This document shows, one piece after another, positions 7,706-17,930 of a stretch of 22,378 nucleotides of DNA. Under the pieces are notes generated by a model. It worked only from the letters and a program-made list of their open reading frames with translations, did not search any database and was not told the DNA's origin. Origin of the DNA: Chara braunii (lineage: Eukaryota > Streptophyta > Charophyceae > Charales > Characeae). The position numbers were made by a program, and so were the translations under genes. Location: contig BFEA01000241.1 of assembly GCA_003427395.1 (NCBI GenBank), positions 1,758,273-1,780,650 of the forward strand. The letters run 5' to 3'. Every line of letters begins with the position of its first letter. Position 1 is the first letter of the stretch.

Positions 7706-9908
7706 ATGGAGAATACACCAGGCCGGGAAGGAGCGGGGATATCCCCTCCTCCTGCGCCACATGAGGAGACAAATTTCTGGGAGGATGAGGACAGGATAAG
7801 AAGTCTCCTGGCCATGTGCTTCGATGACGGGGTTTACCCCACGGAGATTGACCCAGGGAGATGGTGGTAGATGGTAGGGAAGTAAGGTTCAGGTTGAATA
7901 CCTCATTGGATGAAATTAAGGTTAAGTGGTTGAAGGAGCGTACTGTCACGGTCATCTACAAGGATGCCGCGAGGCTGCTGCCGAAGAAACTTAAAGACGA
8001 CCTGGTGCGTGCCTTCGAAGATGGTTGGGTGATTGGCAACGAGTCCTTGGGAGGCATCCTGAGGAGTGGGAGAATTAAAATCGAAGGGCCAGGAGTGGCC
8101 TCCTATGTGGCAAAAGCAAGGGAGGTTGCGAAGTTTATGCTGGCAGAGGGTCAGTTGGAGGTGACGTTGGGGGGTATCCCTTACAAGGTTATCTTTAAGC
8201 CTTGGATGACCAGGGCGGAGTTCAAAGAGTTGAGAAGGCGTGAAGAAGAGAGCACCTTTTGGGTGATTGCTCTGCAGATTCCGCTCGACGATATGCCCTT
8301 TATTTATGCTCAAATCAAAAAGGCGATTGGCAAGATTATTCGGGCTCATCCAACCGATGTTGATCCAGACAGACCGGCTTTGGTTAATGCGCGTTTCGAT
8401 ATCGATCTAGAGGCAAGGGCTAATATGAAGGACGTTATCTGGGTGGAAACATCCAAGGGAGACGAGTTGGAGATCCGTTTGGCATCGGCGGGGACATTGA
8501 AATGCAGCAAGTGTAGGCAGTTTTTTCATTCAGAGCAAGATTGTCGAAGGGGTGTAAGGGAGCGGAATCAGGATACAGGAGCAGGAGGCGCCACTTCGCA
8601 ATCTCAGCATCAACATGCGGGAGCAGCGTCATCGGTGAATGGAGCGACCCAAGGTCATCATTATCAAGGCACCTTAGGGCCCAAGTCGCAGATACCCGGG
8701 CAACCGGATGGGGTTGGGCATGCAGCGAACGTGAGACTCAATCCAGCCTTCTCCCCACAGGGAGAGGGAGGAAGGGAAGCAGGAGGGGGCCACTGGATTC
8801 CACCGGAGGTTTCAAGTTCCCTCCGAATCAGCCAATCCCATATCAGAATCTTGGGATGACGCAGCAAGGGTGGCAAATGGGGCCAGCCCCCATGGATTGG
8901 CTTTTGGCGAATGGAGTGTCATCGGCACCATGGGCTGGATGGAGCGGAACTCAAGGCGGTCAAGGGGGGCTAGGGCCAGCAGGCCAGGCCTATCAGTCAA
9001 TGGCGGCGGCAATGCAAGGAGCCTCCGAACAAGGAGCGGTTGGATTGCAGCAAGGGGGACAAGGTGCGAGCTCTTCGCGCCCGTTCGGGGGGTCGTTGTT
9101 AGGTGATGGAAAAGTGGGGGGAAGAGGGGAACAGCGCTCGGAGAGCACACCAGGCAGAGCGAGAGGTCGAGGAGCAGGCAAACAGAGACGGCTCAGTATG
9201 ACTTCGCAACAGGATTTGGTGTCAGAACCGTCAGGGGGATCTCGGATCTCGAAGGAGGAGTCAGAGACATCAGTCAACAATAAGGGGGGTCTCGTAACCC
9301 CAGGCAAGAAGACAACACGGGGTAGACGGTTGACCACGACAATCAAGTCCGCTAGTACGGATATGCTGCAGTATTTGGTACCGCTACTTTGTACATTCGC
9401 AAGAGGAGCATCCTGGGTGATAGCATGGCAACGGAACGCAGGGCCGTTGTTAATTTTCGGTTAGCAAACTGCTGAAATGCCGACCATCTCTTCGATAATG
9501 GAATGCTTAAGCACTCTGTATTTGGATGCTTTTTCGGTAAGACTTATTCCGGACATCCCTATGTCGAGAATCTTGTTTGGTCCGTCCGGCAGTAGGATCA
9601 AGTTATTTGTCCCTATCGTAGACGCGAGACTCACGGATGCGAAATCGGTGGAATTGGGGGGTATGGGGATGAGATTGATCCCGCTGTCCATTTTCACGGA
9701 AGCAAAGAAACAAGACTTAGCGCGTTTTATGATCTCTCCGCTAATGATTTCAGCAGATGCGATTTCGGAAGTGAAAATCCGTCTTCCGAAGGATAAAAAG
9801 TTGGATTCCGTGTTTGTCCACCAGGCTCTCTCTCAACAATGGACGGATGGGGAAGGGAACATAGCCGGTATCCAGTCACAGCAGGGAAACCGGGTCGTAA
9901 ATGGTTAA
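7706..9908 (+). pseudogene. LINE ORF1 (nucleic-acid-binding protein), frameshifted
   Basis: The ATG at 7706 opens an acidic N-terminus of 54 codons stopped at 7868-7870. The frame one step over continues from 7861 to 8859. That part resembles DUF4283: a tryptophan-containing FWVIALQIP stretch and an ARFDIDLEA stretch. It ends in a zinc knuckle at 8503-8544, CSKCRQFFHSEQDC (CX2CX4HX4C). At about 8780-8830 the reading shifts again into a G/Q/S-rich, then basic, tail that runs to a TAG at 9462-9464. The same frame reopens without a shift and continues to 9908 with sequence I do not recognise. ORF1 proteins of plant L1 elements coat the LINE RNA. Whether 9465-9908 is ORF1 C-terminus or a separate small ORF is unclear. 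At least two frameshifts and one stop make it a pseudogene. Confidence 0.8.
8503..8544 (+). other. CCHC zinc knuckle of ORF1
   Basis: Cysteines at 8503-8505, 8512-8514 and 8542-8544 and a histidine at 8527-8529 give exact CX2CX4HX4C spacing, the retroelement nucleic-acid-binding knuckle. All four ligands are intact. It is residues 215-228 counted from 7861. Confidence 0.9.
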
Positions 9909-12900
9909 GATCAAAACCGCCACCTGGAATTTACAAGGATTAGGAGATACGTCGGGAAGGCACAAGAAGATGAGGCTTAAAGCCTGGATGCACGAGAACA
10001 GAATTTCGATAGCGTGTTTACAGGAGACGAAACTAAGCAATGAGAAAATAGGGGAGCTTGGCAGATGGTGGGATGGCCCCCAGATCTGGGCTGCCGCGAA
10101 GGGGACGAAAGGTGGGGTGGGGATCCTGATCCACAGGGATCTAGGGATGCTAATCGAGGACTACTTTGCCGACCTATGGGGGAGGTGGGCGTGGGTAGTT
10201 CTCTCTAATGGGGATGTGACCTGGGCGGTGGTCTCGGTTTATGCACCGGTAGAACGTAAGGAGCGGTCAGTCTTCTTTCAGGAACTTAGAGTAACGCTAC
10301 CGAAAGTAGATAACATTGTTATTAGGGGAGATCTCAACACGGTGTTAGACACAATGGAGAGTCAGCATACTAGTGGATGCGGTAAGGATACACTCTCACT
10401 TGTTGATCTGATGCTAGACTTCGACCTTCTGATCCTTTTAGGGACATGCATCCGGGGGATAAGGGTTTCACGTGGTTCTCTCATAAGGGAAGGGGAAGAC
10501 GGTTGAACTATCTCCTGATGGGAGGGGAAGTGAAAGAGGGGGCGATCAAGATCGATACCATGGAGAGTCCGATGTCAGACCACAAAACGGTGGTAGGGGT
10601 ATTTAATCTGGGTATTAACCAGGAAAGAGGGAAGGGATATTTTAAATTAAATGTCTCTAATCTGAAGGATGAAGGGATGAACAGTTGGGTGAAGGGATTT
10701 TGGGTATCATGGGGAAGGCAGAAAGAAAAGTTCAGCTCGTTAGCAGAATGGTGGGATGCGAGAGTGCGGATTGTTTTCAATTTTCTTAATGTTTTTTCAC
10801 GAATATTGGCTTTAAATAGGAACAAGAGGGAGAGGGAGTGCCGGAAGAAAGTAGGAGAGGCGGAAGAACGGATGCAGCAGCACCCGATTTCTAAGCTAAC
10901 GTGGGGAAAGGAGAGGGCCTGCAGACAGGCGGATTGGGACTTGCTGCAGCAGGAAGAATCAGACCAATGGGCGGAGAGACTTAAAGTAAAAGGGATACAG
11001 GTGTATGATAGAATATCTAGAGCTACTTTCCAAAAGCTCACCCTAGCAAGAACTGCGCCGGTCATGAAAGAACTTAAACACCCATTTGAGGGCGAGGAAC
11101 CGCTTGCAGTCATACCTGCTGACTTATGTAGATACGCAATGGCTTATTACTGGGATATCCTTACAACAAGGAGACCCGGGGAAGGTGCAAGCACAGACCT
11201 GGCAAATGACTCAGCACATTGGAATAGCACAACAGTCAGGTTGACTACTCAAGCTCGGTTGGACCTAGATAAACCCATAACGTGTGAAGAAGCATGGAGT
11301 GCAGTGAAAGCGATGGCCAAAGGAAAAACACCTGGAAGCGATGGTCTCCCGGTAGAAAACCGAAAACATTGGGAGTTTGTGGGTGCAGATTTAGTGGAAG
11401 TGTATAACGAGATTCAATTAGGGGGTAGGCTTCCGGTTACAGCGTGCAGAGGCATCATCTCACTTATATACAAGAAAGGGGACACCAATGAAATTCGGAA
11501 TTGGAGACCGATATCCCTGTTGAATGTATCGTACAAAATTCTCGCAAAGACTCTGGCGCGAAGGTTATGGAAGTACCTCCCATCGTTAGTTGAAGATGAT
11601 CAGGCAGCGTTTGTTCAAGGAAGATCAATTTATGACAACATAGTGACTGTTGTGGAAGCATTGGAAGTGGTAGGGGAGGAAGATCTAGATGTGGTCGTCA
11701 TTCTGTTGGATATGGAAAAGGCGTACGACCGGGTAAACTGGTCGTACGTCTTAACCTCACTAAGATGGATGAATTTCGGGGAGTCCTTCTGTAGTTGGGT
11801 AGTGGCACTCTACTCACTCTCCACAGCGTCGGTAATGGTGAATGGGCACATCTCCGCCCCTTTTCAGTTATCTCGCTCGCTGCGACAGGGGTGTCCGCTC
11901 GCTCCCCTGCTGTTTGTGGTTCATTTGAAGATCCCCCTGAATAATATCCGATCACAGACACAGATAGTTGGTTTGCAGGTGGACCTCCAAAACTGCAAGG
12001 TCAAGGCCTTAGCGGACGATTTGTTTGCAGTAACAAAGAACACTGTGGCTTCGATGACGGCGCTGCGCAGGTATCTGAAGGAATACGAAGAGCTCTCGGA
12101 GGCGGCCATCAATTGGTCCAAGTCTGCCTTCTTTCTTCCGGAGAAGTATACACCGACGGTGGAATGGGGGATGAAGCGTATTCAACAAAATGATTCTGAA
12201 AGGTTCTTAGGGGTTCAAGTGGTACTCACTTCATGTGCACTTCGACAAGAGGAGATTTTGCAAGCGAGGGTACTGCAAAGGATGTCGACCTGGGGGCGGG
12301 CCCCCCACCTCTCATTGTTTGGACGTGCTCTGGTATTGAACGTTGACATATGTCGGTAATGTGAGGCCAATCCGGAAAAAGACTCAGATGATACTTAAAA
12401 GGAAAGCGGCAAGATTCGTGTGGCGTCCCCATGCGGAGGAGAAAGAAGGAGTGATGTCCAAGGTAGCGTGGGATTTGATCTGTGCGCCTAAACAGGAAGG
12501 AGGGCTCGGTTTGGTGGATCCAGGGAGGCAGAATGTAGCTATGCTTGCAAGATGGGTAGTTCGGGCGATCTGCACAGATCAGGACAAACACTGGATCATC
12601 TTGGGAGAAAGAATCCTGGCGAAGGAATGGCGCTTGTCTAGACCGAAGGATGTGTGGGTCTGCGTGAGGATAGAGTCCTACTTACACAGGCATATAAAGT
12701 CGGAGTTTTGGAGTGCAGTCTTGCAGGCCTGGAAGAAAGTCAAACCGGATATGGTGTCGGAGCCAAAGTCGAAGGAAGAAGTGTTGTCGCAAATTATTTT
12801 TGAGAATCCTCGGCTCCGAGACTCACAGGGAAGGATGTTGATGGCAAACACTGCGTCTGGGAGCTTTGGAAGGGCTTGGACGGAACGAGGAGTGGTGCGA

Positions 12901-13638
12901 GTAAGAGATAACTGGAATGGGGTGGTAGGGATATGGTGTACAGTGGAAGAGCGGGACGAAAAGCTGCTACCCTGTAAATATGTATGTTCAAGGAGGTCTG
13001 CAATCCTAGAGGCAATCCCTGAGGAATGGAAGGCAATCTTGTCTCCATTGCAATTCAACTCTGTAGGGACCTGGTGTGAAATGGATACAGGGCAGTCGGA
13101 CAGAAAATTTGTGAAGTTCATGGAGCAATGTCCTCATCAAGGAAGGCTGTTCCAAGTATGGTCCGAAGTGGACCCGAAGGGGAAGGGGAAATTGTCCCTG
13201 GATGAGGAGGAAGGAAATGTCCTGACTATACCAAGAGGCAAATTGACAGAGATCAGAGTATGGGAGATAGTGGATCAGGAAGGAAACTGGGATGCGGTGT
13301 TATGGAATCAAGGAAAACCTATAGTGGATCTGAGAGCGGATCCCAATCAATGGGCATGGAGAGGGAGAGGCAGGAAGGGAGAGCACGCTAAGTTGGATGA
13401 GTACTCACTGAACCTAGCTTATAGACTTCAGGCATCGACAAGGACTCCACTGACAACAGCAATAGAAAGATGGTCGAGGGTTTACCTAGAATGCACAGTT
13501 AAAATTACATTTGCACTGGAGAGATGTTGGCTACAATTAGCAGATCCCCCACACCCAAGAGCAGCAGTTCTTCTCTGGTTGGAATCCTTGCTGGCCACCC
13601 CTTCAGCGGTTTGGCTGATAAGCCATGGTCTGAAGGTA

Positions 13639-14160
13639 TAACAGAAAAATTTCCTAGAATTAAATAATAATTCTAGAGTAAAATTACATTCTAAATTTTA
13701 AATTTTCATTCCATCTTAAAAAATGTCATTCCAATTTCAAAATTTTTCGTCCTACTTGAAAACTTTCCTTCCAAGAATGGGGTTTCCCTTCTTATTTGAA
13801 CTGCATTCTAAAGATGGATTGAAAGTCTGGATGAGTTCATGAAATATTTTAATTGGATTGTCATTCTAAGTAAGGATTTTCAATTATAAATAGGTTAGTC
13901 CAATCTAAATTAGAAGATATTTGTTGTAGTAGAATGAAAGTTTAATTAAAACATTTCATAAACTCGTCCAGACTTTCATTCCATCTTAACAAATAGATGT
14001 AGTTGGAAGGGAAAGCTCATATTTAGACGGGAACTTATCAAATTAAATTGAAAATTTTAGAATTGGACGAACATTGGAATAATAATTTATAAATATGAAG
14101 GATTTTTTTTTTATGGAATGTTTTTTTTCAACTTTCATTTCTTGTGGGAATTTTTCTGTT
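13639..14160. mobile_element. 522-bp AT-rich foldback transposon in ORF2
   Basis: The insertion starts TAACAGAAAAATTTCC and ends GGAATTTTTCTGTT, so the ends are inverted repeats of about 14 bp. GTA flanks both sides (13636-13638 and 14161-14163); it can also be read as TA plus one extra base. Two inner arms, 13811-13854 and 13944-13987, are inverted repeats of 44 bp with 4 mismatches, centred on the element's midpoint. Composition is strikingly more AT-rich than the LINE. It has no ORF of its own. It is a non-autonomous foldback or MITE-like element; the superfamily is open because the duplication is only 2-3 bp. Confidence 0.85.
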
Positions 14161-14172
14161 GTAGACCCTCGG

Positions 14173-14226
14173 TGCAAGAGGTGCAGGTGGATGTTCGAAT
14201 CGACAACCCACATCTGGTGAGATTGC
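14173..14226 (+). other. C-terminal CCHC finger of ORF2
   Basis: The codons give CKRC, eight residues, HIW, a stop, then DCPASRRIWDW. This matches the zf-RVT finger (CX2C...HX4C followed by P.S..W) of plant L1 ORF2. The stop at 14218-14220 lies between the His and the last Cys. Confidence 0.8.
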
Positions 14227-14643
14227 CCAGCCTCGAGGAGGATCTGGGATTGGTAGGCCAGGCAATGGGAAGATCATGTTGGAGATGGGTTCAAGTGGGA
14301 CAGGGACTAGGTGTTGTTGGGAGGTGTCCCCGAGGATCGCCTACTGAAGAAAGGTTGGGGGTATGTTGCTCAGGGAGTTAGAGCAATTGGTTTCTGGGTT
14401 ATCTGGATAGAAAGGAACAGAACCCAGTTCGAAGACAAGATTATGCCTGACCAAGAGATCAAGGCAACAATGAAAGGGATGCTTCGTAGAACAATTACAA
14501 CAGAATGGAGAAGGAAGGTACCGAAGGGAAGTAGTTGTTCAACAGGGTTCAGATGGTTCATGGACACCTGGGGTCAAGGGGGTAAACTGGTGACAGTGGG
14601 GGGGAATGGGACTTTGGAGTTTGCAGACTGGTTACTGAAGTGA

Positions 14644-15204
14644 CTTTCGGGTAGAATAGGCGTACCAGGGCACTCGGTTCTCTTTCCACAGTAGGAGGCA
14701 GAAGGGCAGGTGGGGTAAGAGAGTGTCAAAGGAATGAGGAGTCGTGGTAGGCTCCGACCGCCGTATAGGCGGGATGAGAGGTGTGTAGGGTAGGGAGGGT
14801 AGCAGTAGTTCATAGGTTGTAATGGGAGGAGGTTTTGCTCGTTTTGTTAGGAGGATATAATGGAATTAAGAAAATAAAAGAGGCTTGTTGCGTTGTTTTA
14901 GTAGGATAGTCTTTTCTTTTTGTCGTTGATGATAATTAAGTTGTGGGGTGTTGGCCTCCTGGTTCCCTAGGAGAAATTCCTAGTGTAAAGTATGGTAGTA
15001 TTAGCTGGTTGGATGCAGGGTAGTAGGATAGCCTGTGGGTGCTTTGCTTTAAGTTTTCTCTTTACTTTTGGAGTTGTTGGGCAATGGCCTACTGATCAGT
15101 AACTGGGGTTTGTCCAAGTGAAAGGGTTCCGAGTCGCTCTGGGTTGTTTGTGAGGATTCCCGGCCTCAGGGTTGGTTTTTTAATGGAATTCCTTGCTTTT
15201 TCCC
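14644..15204 (+). other. LINE 3' UTR
   Basis: G/T-rich noncoding sequence between the ORF2 stop and the poly(A). An AATAAA at 14873-14878 lies over 300 bp before the tail, so it is probably not the signal used for this copy. No frame of note. Confidence 0.75.
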
Positions 15205-15230
15205 AAAAAAAAAAAAAAAAAAAAAAAAAA
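15205..15230 (+). other. LINE poly(A) tail
   Basis: The A run covers 15205-15233. The last three As also fit the target-site duplication. Confidence 0.9.
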
Positions 15231-15243
15231 AAACAGAACACAA
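15231..15243 (+). repeat. LINE target-site duplication, 3' copy
   Basis: AAACAGAACACAA, identical to 7399-7411. Confidence 0.85.
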
Positions 15244-15280
15244 CAAAAGGAAGGGGGGAGAAACGAAAGGTATGGCGGTC

Positions 15281-15349
15281 CCAAAAATGGAATGAAAGAT
15301 ATATGACAGGGGTGAACAAAGGGCACCCTGGGTACCCTGTCATTTTTGG
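15281..15349. repeat. Nested short inverted repeats
   Basis: CCAAAAATG at 15281-15289 pairs with CATTTTTGG at 15341-15349. ATGACAGGG at 15303-15311 pairs with CCCTGTCAT at 15335-15343. GGAATGAA also occurs as a direct repeat at about 15289 and 15348. Small and of unknown origin. Confidence 0.6.
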
Positions 15350-15461
15350 AATGAACGCCTGTTGTCGGGGCAGTTTGTGCCATTTGCAATGCCCCCCCTC
15401 TCGTTTGGGAGTTTGAGAGGGCCCGTCGTGAGCTGGAGTTACACGGAATGCACACCTGCTC

Positions 15462-15488
15462 TTTGGACACTTTGGACACTTTGGACAC
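15462..15488. repeat. TTTGGACAC x3 tandem repeat
   Basis: Three perfect 9-bp units, head to tail. Confidence 0.95.
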
Positions 15489-15569
15489 AACCTCTGAGGG
15501 CAATCTCGTAATTCTGATTTTCCCGTTTTGGGGTTTCAGATTCTACTGCTCACTGTATATTTGTTGCTG

Positions 15570-16525
15570 GATTGGGACTCCTGGCAGGACCATTTTGGTT
15601 CAGGGATTTCTAGTAGGACCATTTTCATTCTGGGATTTCTAGTACGTTGTGTCCCATATTTGTTGATGGATTGGAACTCCTGTCAGGGCCCGTTTTCAGT
15701 TTTTAGTTTTTTTTTGAGATTTTTTAGATTTTTGGTATGCTGCGTCCCACATATGGGCCGCGGAACCGTGATCATGGATCATTTGTCACTGGATTGGAAC
15801 TCCTGGCAGGGCCAGTTTTGTGATTTTGGGCCCAGTTTTGAGATTTTTGGGCTCAGTTTTGAGATTTTTGGTACGCGACATCCCACATATGGCCCCGGAA
15901 CCCTTGATCACGGATCATGGACTTGGCCCTCTATTTGTCTTTGGATTGGAACTCCTGGAAGGGCCAGTTTTGTGATTTCTGGGCCCAGAAGTTTTGTGAT
16001 TTCTGGGCCCAGTTTTGAGACTTTTGGTACGCTGCATCCCACCACATATGGATGGCCCCGGAACCGTGATCTCGGATCATGGACTGGACTCTATATTTGT
16101 TTCCCGTTGGATTGGAACCCCCTCTCAGGGGCCAGTTTAGTGATTTTGGACCCAGTTTTGAGATATTTGGTACGCTGAGGATCATGGACTGGGCTCTGTA
16201 TTGGTTTGCCGTTGGATTGGAACCCCTTTCAGGGCCAGTTTAGTGATTTTTGGACCCAGTTTTGAGGTATTTGGTACCCTACGTCCCACGCCAGTTTAGT
16301 GATTTTTGGACCCAGTTTTGAGGTATTTGGTACGCTGAGGATCATGGACTGGGCTCTATATTTGTTTGCCGTTGGATTGGAACCCCCTCTCAGGGCCAGT
16401 TTAGTGATTTTTGGACCCATTTCTGAGGTATTTGGTACCCTACGTCCGACGCCAATTTAGTGATTTTTGGACCCAGTTTTGAGGTATTTGGTACCCTACG
16501 TCCCACATATGGCTACGGCGCGGTG
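15570..16525. repeat. Degenerate minisatellite, seven 100-165 bp units
   Basis: Units begin GATTGGAACTCC or GATTGGAACCCC at 15570 (GATTGGGACTCC), 15669, 15792, 15944, 16110, 16215 and 16375. Within units the order is CAGGGCCAGTTT, GTGATTT(T)GGGCCCAG or a relative, TTTTGAGATATTTGGTACGCT, CGTCCCACATATGG, GATCATGGACT. Several units contain internal duplications of the GTGATTTTTGGACCCAG block. Long minus-strand and plus-strand frames across it are by-products of the repeat length and have no domain. Divergence suggests an old array that later grew by local duplication. Confidence 0.88.
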
Positions 16526-16927
16526 ATCGGGGATCATCAACGGGACGGCGGCAGTGCACGCAGTGCACGAGTGTACAAGGTGGGGGCGCACTACGTCGCC
16601 GAGCTCGGCCGATGATATCGATGATATATGATATCGAGTGCGGCGCATGGGCGATGAGTGGAGACTGTACGGCGTGCGGGGTATGTATGGCATCTTTTGA
16701 TCTTGCTGCATTAGTCACGACATGCACAAAAAGACAAAAAATGACGACGTATCTTCTCATGATCTAGGGGAAGATTCATTCTCATTGTGTGCTCATTTGG
16801 TCGGTAGTGGAGCCGGGCTCTTTATTCCCTGCCTGTGTGATTTTCGAGTTGTTGTTATGTTCCATGCTTTCCGGTCCATTATTACCTATACCTCTGTCCT
16901 TCCTGTCTTCAACTTGCCGCCTCCTCT

Positions 16928-16930
<3 letters not shown>
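16526..16930. other. Noncoding stretch
   Basis: No recognised gene. It contains a small GATATC-rich palindromic patch near 16614-16638 and grades into C/T-rich sequence. Confidence 0.4.

Positions 16931-16980
<50 letters not shown>
16931..16980. repeat. (TC)25 microsatellite
   Basis: A pure TC run of 50 bp, followed by C/T-rich imperfect sequence to about 17230. Confidence 0.97.
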
Positions 16981-16983
<3 letters not shown>

Positions 16984-17280
16984 GCTCCCTCCACCTCCCT
17001 TGTGGACCACCTCCTCTCTCCCTTGTCATCCACATCTTTGCGCTTCCTTTGCTCCTCCTCCCGCCTCCTCTTTTTTTCTCAATCTCTCTCTCTTCTTTCT
17101 TCATCTCTCTCTTCTCTCCGTCACCACCTTCTTCTCTCTTCTTCTTGTCGCCCTGACCATCGCCTTCCGTTCTCGTCTTTCTTCCGTACCTGTAATCCCA
17201 TGCCCTATCCTCTCTCCCTTCTCTCTCCATTGCTGAAACGTTGTCCACCGCTGCTTTTGTCATCGACCTAGGAGGACACA

Positions 17281-17285
17281 TGTGC

Positions 17286-17362
<77 letters not shown>

Positions 17363-17535
17363 AAAGCAAAGAAACCCAAGCTCGCGCTCTCATTCCATCG
17401 ACAAATTGTCACAAACCATCCATAAAACAAAAGAAAGTATAAATAGGCAGCATAGTAGAAGATGCAAGGTTGGCCACATTTGTGTGGGTAAGCGCCAAAT
17501 GGCCACACATCCGTCTGCTGCTGCTGCTGCACCTG

Positions 17536-17624
<89 letters not shown>

Positions 17625-17810
17625 GAAAACAAAGAACTCTCTCTCTCTCTCATTCCATCCACAAATCGTCACAAATCATCCACAAAACAAAAGAATGTAT
17701 AGGTAGGCAATACAGTAGAAGATGCAAGGTTGGCCACACACCCATCTGCCGTTTGTGTTGTTAAGCGTCAAATGCCCACACACCCATCTGCCTCTCTCTC
17801 TCTCTCTCTC
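17281..17810. repeat. Two copies of a 260-bp TG-repeat module
   Basis: A (CG)/(TG) tract at 17281-17360 is followed by a unique segment to 17539. A second (TG)n tract at 17540-17623 is followed by a related unique segment to about 17810. The unique parts share ATTCCATC, ACAAAACAAAAGAA and AGAAGATGCAAGGTTGGCCACA at a 260-bp offset. A (CTG) run lies at 17514-17530. The frames of alternating C/V or T/H are microsatellite artefacts. Confidence 0.85.
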
Positions 17811-17930
17811 TGTGCCTTGTGTTTTTTTTTTTTTTTCTTGTTTTTCCCTTTTCATATTTTCCTGCTTTTCAGTTATTGTCCGACTCAATTGTGTAGGGCT
17901 ATCCCCCTCCCTCTCTTCGTCATACCTACC

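Larger units (their letters stand above)
9901..14643 (+). pseudogene. LINE ORF2 (endonuclease-reverse transcriptase), disrupted
   Basis: The start is ATG 9901, overlapping the ORF1 stop. The N-terminal apurinic endonuclease shows WNLQG, LQETKL (Glu 10024-10026), GDLN (Asp 10330, Asn 10336) and SDHK (Asp 10578, His 10581). A frameshift near 10410-10450 splits it. The reverse transcriptase (about 11250-12130) shows RGIISLIYKKGD, NWRPISLLN, AAFVQGRS, motif A LLDMEKAYDRV (Asp 11709), motif B LRQGCPLAPLL and motif C LADDL (Asp 12015 and 12018). The frame breaks again at about 12340 and continues as FVWRPHAEEKEGVMSKVAWD, typical of the post-RT region, to 13638. There a 522-bp foldback element intervenes. 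The frame resumes at 14161 with a CCHC finger (14173-14226) and FWVIWIERN, ending TGA 14641-14643. Stops at 14218, 14254 and 14308 add to the damage. No RNase H domain was recognised. Confidence 0.92.
7412..15230 (+). mobile_element. L1-clade LINE retrotransposon, full length but inactive
   Basis: The element runs from GAAGGGGCGCGACC at 7412 to a poly(A) of up to 29 residues ending near 15230, between identical 13-bp direct repeats. It spans 7819 bp, or roughly 7.3 kb without the later insertion at 13639-14160. It has a 294-bp 5' leader, ORF1 (7706-9908), ORF2 (9901-14643) and a 3' UTR. LINEs move by target-primed reverse transcription: the ORF2 endonuclease nicks DNA and the reverse transcriptase copies the RNA at the nick. 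The flanking duplication and the tail are the marks of that process. Frameshifts, stops and the internal transposon show that it can no longer encode intact proteins. Confidence 0.93.

Noticed and set aside
11464-11661. Minus-strand frames inside LINE ORF2
   Set aside because: Antisense shadows of a recognised reverse transcriptase.
16722-17281. Frames of 83-160 codons rich in S/L or R/E
   Set aside because: Produced by the (TC)n and pyrimidine tracts.
17241-17702. Frames alternating C/V or T/H
   Set aside because: Produced by (TG)n microsatellites.
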